Shown here piece by piece: positions 55,555 through 64,000 of a stretch of 64,000 nucleotides of DNA. The notes under the pieces are model-generated. The model searched no databases and had not been told where the DNA came from. It saw only the letters and a list, made by a program, of their open reading frames with translations. How positions within the stretch are numbered: the stretch's first letter is position 1; every line of letters starts with the position of its first letter. The DNA is from Diadema setosum (taxonomy: Eukaryota; Echinodermata; Echinoidea; Diadematoida; Diadematidae): the NCBI GenBank assembly GCA_033980235.1, contig CM067070.1, positions 9,998,195-10,062,194 on the forward strand, read 5' to 3'. A program made the translations under genes and the position numbers.

Positions 55555-56890
55555 TCACATGATAACACCTGACCTGAAATATGTAAGTCTGTCTGGTGGT
55601 CGCGATTGTCTGTGCGATCGTCGAAGCTCTACTCCGTTCTGCTGCGGAGCGGTATGACGATCACGCTGCGTGTCATCGTGAAGGTCGAAGTCGGTGTGGT
55701 CGTCGCGTTCTCGCGAATCTGGCTTTTGTGGAGCGGGGATTTGGCGTATTTGCGACATGTATCTCATCGCTGTCTCGTTTCCCCTGCGAAGTTTTACGCT
55801 TCCACCTTCTCTCGCGATAACTACCCACGGTTTGGGGTCGAATCGCGAGGAGAATTTGTCTCGCTTTCTCTGCGTGATGATAACATGATCCCTCGGGTTG
55901 ACATTCCGTGGTCGCGAGCGTTTCTTGTTGTCGTGATACGCCTTCATGTTCGCTTTGTATCGCTGATCGTGTCGTCTCGCACTGGCGTACGCTCTGCGAG
56001 TTGGCGTTGGCGTTGACGGCAACTTCGTGCGAAGCTTTCGATTGTATAGGAGCTTTGCCGGTGTCGCCAGTGTTGCCGGATGAGGCGTCGAGCGATAGAT
56101 GAGCAGAAAAGCTAGCATAGCTCGATGCCAATCACGGTTGCTATTTCTCGCTGTTCTGATCGCTTTCATGAGAGTAGCGTTGAATCTCTCAACTTCCGCG
56201 TTTGCTTGTGGATGGTAGGTTGTGACGCGGCGGTGTTCGACAGCGATCGCTTTCATGTAGTCCGCTAACTCCTGCGAAATAAACTGCGGTCCGTTGTCCG
56301 TCACGATTTCGTCTGGAAATCCATGCTGCGCGAAGATTTTATCTAGCCGCGACGTGATCACTTGCGATGTCGTTGATCTGAAGATTTCAACTTCTGGCCA
56401 CCGCGTAGCTGCATCTACGATGACTAGAAGCGTTTCTCCAGTCGGTAGAGGTCCACACAAGTCGATGTGGAGTCTGCTCCACGGAGCGCGAGGCATGGGC
56501 GATGGCTGGAGAGGCACAGAGGGAGGAGCTGGCATCTCAGCTTGGCAGGCTGAGCAGTTTCGAACTAGTGTCTCTGCATCGACATCGATTCTCGGCCACC
56601 AAACTTTTGTGCGTATAAGGGCCTGCTTCAATCTCACAATGCCCTGATGCGGCTCGTGTGCGATGTCGAGCGTTTGCTTTCGCAGCACAGTAGGGATGAC
56701 GATGCGAGTTCCGCGAAGAAGAAGACCATTCTTCGTCGATAGCTCGTCGCGAACTCGTTGATACGCGGATAATCGCGGGTTGTCGGGCCACGTGCCTGTA
56801 TTCACCGCATCGATCACCTGTTGGATTTCGGAGTCGGCAAGGGAGGCTGTGGTGATTTGTTGTCGCAAAAGTGCTCGTGGTATTGCGTGC
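55555..56890 (-). CDS. Gypsy integrase (part of broken pol)
   Basis: An open frame of about 430 codons ending at 55555. An HHCC zinc-binding region (HEPHQGIVRLKQAL ... RNCSACQ) is followed by the DDE core: HIDLCGPLP, VTDNGPQFISQ and the Glu of NAEVERFNATL, with plausible spacing. A basic C-terminal domain (HVIITQRKRDKFSSRFDPKP) and a polar tail follow. All three catalytic acids are present. Upstream it is separated from RNase H by a frameshift near 56893 (an AC dinucleotide repeat), so it is intact only as a fragment. Confidence 0.88.
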
Positions 56891-56893
56891 GTG

Positions 56894-57315
56894 TCAGAAT
56901 TGCGTCAATGTACTCTTCTGCGATATTTCGATCGCGATGAGGTTGATCAATCGGTAGACGTGACAAAACATCAGCTGGATTTGTCTTCCCTGGCATATGC
57001 CTAATCGAGAAGCGATATTGCTGTCGGCGTAGGGCCCATCGTTCAATGCGTACGTGTGGTTGACCGTGCGGTCCGTAGATGTATAGGAGCGGCTTGTGGT
57101 CGGTGTGGAGAACAAACTCAGTTCCGTACAATTAGAGATGACATCTCTCATAACCCCACACGACAGCTAACGCTTCTCGTTCGATTTGCGAATACCGACG
57201 TTCCACATCAGAGAGCGTGTGACTAGCATACGCGACTGGGCGTGTTTTCCCATTGATCGTCTGCGTGAGAACAGCACCAAGACCGACGGGGCTGGCATCG
57301 ACTCGTAGCTCGGTC
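56894..57315 (-). pseudogene. Gypsy RNase H region, interrupted
   Basis: Reads LRVDASPVGLGAVLTQTING, RPVAYASHTLSDVERRYSQI, EREALAVVWGYERCHL, then an in-frame TAA (57134-57132). It resumes in the same frame as LYGTEFVLHTDHKPLLYIYG and HMPGKTNPADVLSRLP. These are the DASP, EREALA and TDHKPL motifs of gypsy RNase H. The upstream end is cut by the palindromic insertion. A second lesion, the frameshift near 56893, separates it from integrase. Confidence 0.85.
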
Positions 57316-58995
57316 GGGGCTTGTGCCGAAAGGGTGGGTTGGGTGGTGGCGCGTCGCGTTAATGGGAACACCACCCTTCGTCCAAAGCCCCCCCCCCCGG
57401 TTTTGCCGAAAGGGTGCGTTGGGAGCGTTGGGTCGCGTCGCGTTGACTGGAACCCCACCCTTCGTCCAAAGCCCCCCCCCCCCCCCCCGGTTTTGCCGAA
57501 AGGGTGCGTTGGTACTTTTTCTCATGTAATATTAAAAGGCGAGTTTTGAATGTATATTTAACCTTCAAACAACCATTTCAAAGAGGCTATCGTCCGGATC
57601 GGTTTACACTCTATTACCACTTGGTCTACAGCCAGTTGGTCTACACTGTTTAATATCAGTTGGTCTAATAACCAGTTGGTCTAGTCATCATTTCTTCCAA
57701 TTACTGTTTGGTCTAATTGCTATTTTGTTTAATTACTATTTGGTCTACAGTCAATTCGTCTAATAATAGCCATTTGGTCTATTTTTGGTCTATTATGAGT
57801 TGGTCTAATTCCATTTCGTCTAATCATCAAATGGTCTAAACTGCGCTGAGGGAACTCTGTAGGATGTAACTCTTCATCCAGAGATTTTTACTCGCACCTG
57901 TAAATATTTTTCACCTGATTTCAAATTTCTGTTGCCCCGGTGCAGCGTATGCGCATGTTCTCGCAGTGCGTTCATCCTCGACCATTTGAGGGCAGCACTT
58001 TATCGGGAGAAGAAGAAGAAGAAGAAAACCAAATTTGTCCAATATAAATATTGGTGTACACATCAATAAAAAGGCCCCCCCCCGCCCCCGCCCCTCCCCC
58101 CCCCCCAAAAAAAAAAGAGATAGCCCAGTTGGTCATATAGACGAAACGATGATTGGACCAAATGGTACCTGATTAGACCAGGAGGCTGGCTATTAGACCA
58201 AATGACAATAAGATTAATGGCTATTAGACTAAATGGGTGTAGACTAAATGATGATAGACAGAGGCTAGACCAACTGGGCAGTGGACCAAAATTAAGGATG
58301 TGTACACCAAAATTTATATTGGACAAATTTGGTTTTATTTTAGACCATTTCATGATTAGACGAAATGGAATTAGACCAACTCATAACATACCAAATCGGT
58401 ATTTGATGATATGAATTGGTGTTAGACCAAAAATAAACCAAATGGCTATTATTAGACGAATTGACTGTAGACCAAATAGTAATTAAACCAAATAACAATT
58501 AGACCAAACAGTAATTGAAAGAAATGATGACTAGACCAACTGGTTATTAGACCAACTGATATTCTGTTAGACCAACTGGCTGTATAGACCAAGTGGTAAT
58601 AGAGTGTAAACTGATCCGGACGATAGCCTCTTTGAAATGGTTGTCTGAAGGTTATATATACATTCAAAACTCGTCTTTTACATGAGAACAAAGTACCAAC
58701 GCACCCTTTCGGCAAAACGGGGGGGGGGGGTTCTTTTTGAAATGGTTGTCTGAAGGTTATATATACATTCAAAACTCGTCTTTTACATGAGAACAAAGTA
58801 CCAACGCACCCTTTCGGCAAAACGGGGGGGGGGGGTTGGGCGAAGGGTGGGGTTCCAGTCAACGCGACGCGACCCAACGCTCCCAACGCACCCTTTCGGC
58901 AAAACCGGTGAGGGGGGTGGGGCTTTGGACGAAGGGTGGTGTTCTCATTAACGCGACGCGCCACCACCCAACCCACCCTTTCGGCACAAGCCCCC
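57316..58995. mobile_element. 1.68-kb palindromic element inside gypsy pol
   Basis: GGGGCTTGTGCCGAAAGGGT and its inverse bound the insert. Each arm contains two or three copies of a GCCGAAAGGGTGCGTTGG ... AACCCCACCCTTCGTCCAAA block with C-runs (left) or G-runs (right), then AATGGTTGTC-type sequence and the GATAGCCTC / GAGGCTATC pair. The core (about 57620-58600) is full of TTGGTCTA on the left and TAGACCAA on the right, and also has a CCCCGCCCCCGCCCC run. It splits reverse transcriptase from RNase H. A clear target duplication was not found. No transposase. Confidence 0.8.
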
Positions 58996-60986
58996 AATGC
59001 TCCCGTGACGAAATGTGCCATGACTTCCTCGCTCGTCAGGGCATGTCGAAGTCGGTCGAATGATTGCTGCTGGTCACAACCCCAAATCCATGGCTGGTCC
59101 GCGCGAGTGAGTCGGCGAAGGGGCTCGGCAATGGTGGCAAGATTTGGGATCAGTCGCGCACAATAATTCACTAATCCCAAGAACGAGCGAACTTCTGAGG
59201 AGTTTGTCGGCTGTCGAGCTTCTTTGATGGCCGCTATTCGAGCGTCATCGGCTGCGATGCCGTCTCTCGAAATCACGAAGCCGAAGAATTTGATTTTCGG
59301 CACCCGCAAGATGCACTTCTCCGGATTCACGGTGAGGTGACGGTCGCTGAGTCGTCTCAGCACGGCGTGGAGGCGGGCATCGTGCTCGGCGATGTCCCTC
59401 CCGAACACCACGATGTCGTCCGAGATGTTCTTTACGCCTTCCAGTCCTTGCAATGCTGTCTGTATGGCATACTGATATGCCTCGCTTGCTGATGACAATC
59501 CGAAAATCAGTCTCTTATAACGCATCACACCACGATGTGTCACGAATGTCGTTATATCTCGTGAGGTCTCTTCGAGTTCAATTTGGTGGTACCCCCACTT
59601 TAGATCCAGCTTAGAGAATACCGCGGCACCGTTGAGTGCGGTAAGGGTCTCATCTAGGGTGGGGATCGGGTGGCGCTCTCTTTTCACCTCTAGATTGGCT
59701 TTTCGCATATCTACACAGACTCGTATGTCCCCATTTGGCTTTGGAACTACCACAAGCGGGCTCGCCCACGATGTCGGGCCTGACACAGGCTCGATGATGT
59801 CCATGTCGATTAGCTCTTGAAGTTTTTTGTCCACCTTTTCACGGAGGTGAAACGGTATCCGACGGGCTGGCTGAGCAATAGGGGCTATGTCCGGATCAAC
59901 ATGTACACGCACCTTGTATTCGGTGAGGTTGCCGAAACCGGCAAAAACTTCTGGATATTGACGCTGGAGGTGATCGACGTGGTGGCTGGCAAGATGAGCG
60001 TCAATGTGAACGGCCCTGGCGTTGTGATTTGTCTCTTGTACACTCTCGTCTGCGACTCGAATTAGCTGTAGCGCTGCGGCTGTGTCTCGCCCAAGAAGAC
60101 ATCCACTGCTTCCGTGCACGACAACGAATCGTGCTGTCGTGGAAAGTTGAGTCGAGCACGAAGCCCTAGCGCAGAATTCCCCAATCACTGGCAATGGGGT
60201 TGTAGCACCGTACGGAAACAGGAGAATATGAGTGGGGGTCAACCGCAGATCAGTCGTTGATGCGCGGCCTCTCATCCACTCATATGTGCGGGCGTCTATT
60301 ATATTTACCGACGCTCCGGTGTCGACCAGAACGTCGATTTCGATGTCCGCTATTTTGACGCGGGTCTTGTTTCGCGACTGCCCAATGGTGAAGAGACGAT
60401 GGGTGTTCGTGGCAGGTGTTTCACCAGTCTCACTGCCGTTGTCATGGTGGCTGGCGATCTCGTCGTCGAATGGCTGGAAATTACTGAGTTCTTCAGCCAC
60501 TGAATTCACGCCTTTCGAGCTGCTGCTGCGACAAACTCGAGAATAGCGTCCGATTTTATGACACTTTCTGCACTCCTGTCCTCTAGCTGGGCACTGTTGA
60601 TCCGGAGGTTGATGTCCGTTGATTCCACAGTTAGAACACGGTCGAAATTTAGATTGGCGCGAGTATTGTGGCGCGTATAATCCTCTTCCTTCTCCTTTGC
60701 GGTGTCGACCGCGATTTGAGAACCGCCGACCACGCCTGTCATTAGGCGCTCGATTGCCCTGTCTAGCAGTCACTTCGTCTACGTGTTCAGTGGAGGGGGT
60801 CGAGTTCTTCATCTCCATCGCCGAGGCTTGGCGATCGGCTGCTTCCGCAGCACGAGCGATAGAGAGAAGACCAGTCAGCTTAAGGTCCGGCTCTCTCAGC
60901 AGTCGACGGCGTAGCGACTTGGAGTTAATTGCATTTGTCAATGAACTGATCTCGAATGTGGTCGTCCTCGTTGGCACCGAATTCAC
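58996..60986 (-). pseudogene. Gypsy gag C-terminus, protease and reverse transcriptase
   Basis: A long open frame ended by the palindromic insertion. Basic nucleocapsid with CSNCGINGHQPPDQQC and CRKCHKIGRYSRVC; in the second knuckle the expected His is Arg. Protease motif VLVDTGASVNIID. Reverse transcriptase: TSWASPLVVVPKPNGDIRVC, VFSKLDLKWGYHQIELEE, LIFGLSSASEAYQYAIQTAL and ISDDIVVFG, the form of the YxDD box common in mag/SURL elements. It continues through the connection domain (FGFVISRDGIAADDARIAAI, RSFLGLVNYCARLIPNLA). The first 15-20 codons of the open frame are out of phase with gag. Confidence 0.88.
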
Positions 60987-61003
60987 ACGTGGAGGAGAGC
61001 GTC

Positions 61004-61339
61004 TTAAGCCTCATGTAGCGAGTCATCAACAGACTCGCTGTCACGTTGCTCACATTGGCGGAATGAATGTCTCTCGAATGCAACGTTTTTCTTTGGCACA
61101 AAATAACCTGTCAAGGCTGACATAGCAGAGGTGTAAGATGTTCCCCCATTCAGAGTGGCAAAAAGCTGCTGCACATCTGGTCCGACGCAGTGAAGAAGAA
61201 TTGCCCGTTTTGCTGCATCTTCTGTGACTCCCGTAGCGGCAATGTAGTACTCGAATGCCATCTTCCACTTCGACCAAGCATGCGATGCTCTGGCCGAAAC
61301 ATCGAAGGGAGCAGGCGGAGTAAGCATCCTCGTCGCCAT
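61004..61339 (-). pseudogene. Gypsy gag N-terminal part
   Basis: The ATG at 61339 uses the last base of the 5' LTR, so translation would start at the LTR/primer-site boundary. It reads MATRMLTPPAPFDVSARASH, AWSKWKMAFEYYIAATGVTE, AKRAILLHCVGPDVQQLFAT. This resembles the gag start of mag-type elements (W..W...F..Y). The frame is lost near 61020 (after SESVDD), continues in another frame (RLKTLSSTCEFGANEDDHIR), and is lost again near 60940 before joining the nucleocapsid frame. Confidence 0.8.
61324..61338 (-). promoter_or_regulatory. Primer-binding site, tRNA-Ser type
   Basis: TGGCGACGAGGATGC on the minus strand follows the 5' LTR with no spacer. TGGCGACGAGG is complementary to the 3' end CCUCGUCGCCA known from eukaryotic tRNA-Ser(GCU). 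It overlaps the gag start codon. Confidence 0.75.
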
Positions 61340-61788
61340 TTTTATGTTTTTTATGTGTGTTAGGATGAAGTCGGACTCTAAGACTCAGTGAGAGAATGAA
61401 GGAGGCATGACCGCTTTGCTCTGGAGTCAAAACGCAAGTGTGCTTTATTCATTGTTCTCCAGTATATCAATCCAACACATGTACATTTGATATATCACTG
61501 TACATTATATTTACAAAACATGACCCGGTGACTTTCTGGTGTTGTTTACAATATATTGCTGATATGGTGTGATGAGGTGATGATAAATGACGGGGAGAGC
61601 GGAAAGGAAGTGGGAACAGAAAGTAGCTGTCGGTGTATCAAAGATCATGGTGAGAGAAAGAAACCAGAGAACGATAAGAACTTGACAGTGGAAGGGTGGC
61701 GGTGATATGGCTGACTATGGAATGAATGAAACATGCTGTTTACTGCTACGCTATAGATAGTCACAATATGTCTCGTGCAGACACAATA
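61339..61788 (-). repeat. 5' LTR of the gypsy element
   Basis: 450 bp, the same length as the 3' LTR. Ends in ACATAAAAA before the primer site. Confidence 0.85.
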
Positions 61789-62739
61789 GATATTTTTTCC
61801 CTGTCATTTATCTTACCTACTACTTCCCAAAAGATTCATGACACGACTACACTCGGACGAAGAACAAGGCAATTTATTATTCGAATCCACATTAAGGTTT
61901 GCACATGTTTTTCCCTACCGTTTCATACTCACGTCTAATTCGCGTGAACTCAACGAAAGCTATATAGATAAGAAAGAAACAAAACCAACACACGTAAATG
62001 AGTCATTAAAGGTATAACTTTCCATTTGCAGATGAAAGAAAAACCCTATATTACTGCTTCGAAATAATGAGGTAGACAAAGAAACAACCACTGTTAAATT
62101 GTTAGCCTGTTTAATTAGATATACTAAATGTGAACAATAGTTATGAAAATGTTTCCAGACTAAACCGTCTACAGTTATTTTTTAATGTGAAAAAATAGTA
62201 ATACCTCCTTAAATTTTCTATTTATATTTTCAATTTCAATTTTATTGTCATATTTCTCACAAAACAAAATACATCAAATGTAACCAAAGTATATGATACA
62301 TGATATCCAGCGGGGAGACATAATATAACTAAATGAAATAGGGCCTATACATGATATCCAGGTAGGAGACATACATAGAATATTGTACACACATAAAAAA
62401 TAGTCGTCGATCAATGAAATTTAGAATATGAGAATGAATGCTAAATAAATAAGAAGGAACCTACTTAAAAGCAAGCTTGTTGAGCGTTGGACCCCATTAA
62501 ATTCGAGCTACAGATTGAGATGAGGGCCACGGGTACAACAATGACCGAAACATAAAGAAAACAAATACAAACATACAGGGATATTGTGGAAAAAAAAAAG
62601 GGAGAGAAGAAAAAATAGGGGGGGGGGTAGTCGCGCCAGCCCTTGATTTTGAAAAGGTGCCTCGCCTTCACGGAATTCTTGGATTCGCCTCTATGACGCG
62701 TTGTGACATGTGTAGTAAATTTTACATTTTTACATTTTG

Positions 62740-63040
62740 GTCGACGTTTTATGACGTTTGTGGTTAATCCGACTTAACATCTGCCGTCGACGTGTTATGA
62801 CATTTTAGTGAAAATAGAAATTTTGACATTTGTCGTCAACATGTTATGATATTTGTGGTTAATCCAACTTTGGCATTTGTCGTCGACGTGTTACGATGTA
62901 AGCGATCATTATGACATTTGTCGTCGACGTGTTATGACATGAAGTTGTCGTTATGACATTTGTCGTCGACGTGTTATGACATTAAGTGGTCGTTATGACA
63001 TTTGTCGTCGACATGTTATATGACATTAGTAGTTGTTATG
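62740..63040. repeat. GTCGAC minisatellite in module D, copy 4
   Basis: About seven units, as in the copy at 46430. Confidence 0.7.
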
Positions 63041-63387
63041 ACAACCACTGAATGACTTAATCGTATTACCTCATATCTTGTTCTGCGAGTGCAACATCAC
63101 TGTGTAGGCCTACTACATGATACAATTAAGATGTCAGGGGAAGTGGGACGGTTTGTGAGGGTTGTCCCCTCCCACACGACGGAGCTTCTGCATATTCAAG
63201 ATTGACATATAACGATCTGTGGACTTTGCATTATCAACATTTTTAGAAATTCAGCCATCTGGTGCAGACTTTGGAATAATGGACAGTTTTCTATAAAAAA
63301 AGGCAAGAAAAATTTCCTAATTTCGGGAATTATTTGGCAACAAAATGATACGTTTTTCGCTGTTCCTAAATAAAATTATAGCGGGTC

Positions 63388-64000
63388 ATGTAATATCGTA
63401 GTATGTTATTGTTCCATCAAACATTCTTGTTAACATGCTACAGATTGCATTTTGGGCCTTGCCGTCAGGCTCTCCGAATTCATCATGAGCAATTCCTCAC
63501 TCTGCTTCGTCTCCTTCTCTTCTTCCTTCCCTCTACCTCTCTATGGCATTACGTGGTCATTATGACATTTGTGCTTGACGTGTTATGCTATTAGTAGTCT
63601 ATGAAAGAAAGATATTATTCAGAGGGGTGAAGGTTCAGGTGTGAGTTTCTTCACTTCAATTAACAAATTTAATTTCTAGATGGAGACAAAGTCAAGCATC
63701 TCACATCTGAATCAGTAGTCGATTTTGACATTAATTGGCTCTACATACTCCCTTAAGGATAGAAGTGGGTATAGGGCCTAAAGATTTTGTTTTTATTCTT
63801 GAATATTTTGAATAATAAACAGAAAGACATTCAATGGAAATAGATGACTATAAGAAATTTTGCTACCACCCACGAATTTGCTGCTAGATCTTAATCCGAG
63901 AAACTTCACCGGTGCATGGTCGTGTGGGATGGTCAGAGCATTGTAATAAATGTTAAACGTCTTAGAATGATTTTTTCTGTGTAAATCAGTACTCAAAGCA
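63388..64000. repeat. Composite satellite unit 8 (A-B..., cut by window end)
   Basis: Module A from 63388 and the start of module B (GTGGGATGGTCAGAGCATTG at about 63924) run to the last base, so the array continues to the right. Confidence 0.75.

Larger units (their letters stand above)
48996..61788 (-). mobile_element. Ty3/gypsy LTR retrotransposon (mag/SURL-like) with two nested insertions
   Basis: Two 450-bp direct repeats (48996-49445 and 61339-61788) bound an internal region with, in minus-strand order, primer site, gag, protease, reverse transcriptase, RNase H, integrase and a polypurine tract. GATA flanks both outer ends (48992-48995, 61789-61792), and other module B copies give the empty site. 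After removal of the DIRS element and the palindrome the element is about 5.9 kb. A tRNA-Ser primer site directly after the LTR, ISDD in the reverse transcriptase and domain order PR-RT-RH-INT point to the mag/SURL group. No envelope gene is seen. Frameshifts and a nonsense codon make it non-autonomous as read. Confidence 0.9.
48312..63387. repeat. Composite satellite unit 7 (A-B[gypsy]-D-E)
   Basis: A from 48312, B from about 48840 broken at 48995 by the gypsy element and resumed at 61789, D about 62065-63050, E about 63050-63387. Removing the insertion and its target duplication leaves about 2.28 kb. Confidence 0.75.

Noticed and set aside
57223..57568. ORFs rich in Pro/Gly over the C/G runs at 57.2-57.6 kb
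   Set aside because: They are translations of palindromic MITE sub-repeats and homopolymers.
54371..60546. Many plus-strand ORFs over the gypsy and DIRS regions
   Set aside because: They are antisense shadows of GC-rich minus-strand coding sequence with no domain resemblance of their own.
58996..60986. ISDD in the gypsy reverse transcriptase as a catalytic defect
   Set aside because: As I recall, mag/SURL-type elements normally have this form of the YxDD box; both catalytic Asp residues are present.
48996..61788. A single novel retroelement carrying both a DDE integrase and a tyrosine recombinase
   Set aside because: The DIRS part has its own inverted termini and internal complementary region, and the gypsy part has its own LTRs, primer site and polypurine tract. 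Nested insertion explains everything.
62740..63040. Regular GTCGAC repeats as a CRISPR array
   Set aside because: The units are imperfect and contiguous without unique spacers, the window is eukaryotic and no cas genes exist. It is a minisatellite.
31090..63594. A roughly 60-codon ORF repeated in the A modules (starts like MLLFHQTFLLTCYRLHFG)
   Set aside because: It recurs because the DNA is duplicated. Of the eight copies, the one at 34.9 kb is frameshifted and the one at 36.2 kb has lost its ATG and gained a stop, so I see no sign of protein-level constraint.

Overview
This is a eukaryotic nuclear window, most likely from a marine invertebrate deuterostome; an echinoderm is my best guess. 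The reasons are small exons on long AT-rich introns with GT-AG boundaries, a ZU5-UPA-death-domain gene of the type expanded in echinoderms and amphioxus, a mag/SURL-like Ty3/gypsy element primed by tRNA-Ser, a DIRS tyrosine-recombinase retrotransposon, CR1/L2-like LINEs and many palindromic MITEs. The species cannot be fixed from sequence alone. No bacterial operons, CRISPR arrays or rRNA genes are visible.

Host genes lie in the left part, both on the minus strand. Two exons of an unrecognised Pro/His/Gln/Ser-rich protein occupy 1-1511 and run off the left edge. A second gene spans about 12.7-24.0 kb. Its exons, in coding order, are ZU5 (23995-23682), UPA part 1 (23461-23193), UPA part 2 (22887-22759), a possible alternative UPA part 2 (22271-22080), UPA part 3 (15986-15836), a 37-nt linker microexon (14100-14064) and a death-domain exon ending in a stop (13045-12733). 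Splice phases agree throughout. The architecture is that of UNC5 / UNC5CL / PIDD-type cytoplasmic signalling proteins. The exons upstream of ZU5 were not found. A nearly full-length but decayed LINE (17020-21787) sits in its largest intron.

The intergenic left part (2-12 kb) holds LINE 3' fragments, a TTAA-flanked foldback MITE, a degenerate AT-rich tandem array and a tandem AGGTCA-rich repeat. A related AGGTCA-rich element lies at 26.6-28.5 kb.

From about 29.6 kb to the right edge the window is one large composite satellite. Modules A (about 390 bp), B, C, D, E and F are joined in variable order (A-B-C, or A-B-D-E with or without F-C), with eight A modules visible. Single copies of this array were later hit by a TA-flanked MITE (31.6 kb), a 5'-truncated LINE (37.9-38.8 kb), a 4.26-kb foldback element with tandem-repeat arms and a TAA target duplication (41.5-45.7 kb), and a Ty3/gypsy element (49.0-61.8 kb). 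The gypsy element was itself hit by a complete DIRS element with three open frames (49.7-54.9 kb) and by a 1.68-kb palindrome (57.3-59.0 kb). Uninterrupted copies of the satellite in the same window act as empty sites and make these boundaries exact.

The observation I consider most likely to be new is a stem-loop in the 3' UTR of three separate LINE copies. The loop core (ACAAGC...GGCTTT) is shared while the stem sequences differ but stay paired. It lies 212-237 nt from the LINE 3' end, as expected of an RNA element recognised during retrotransposition.
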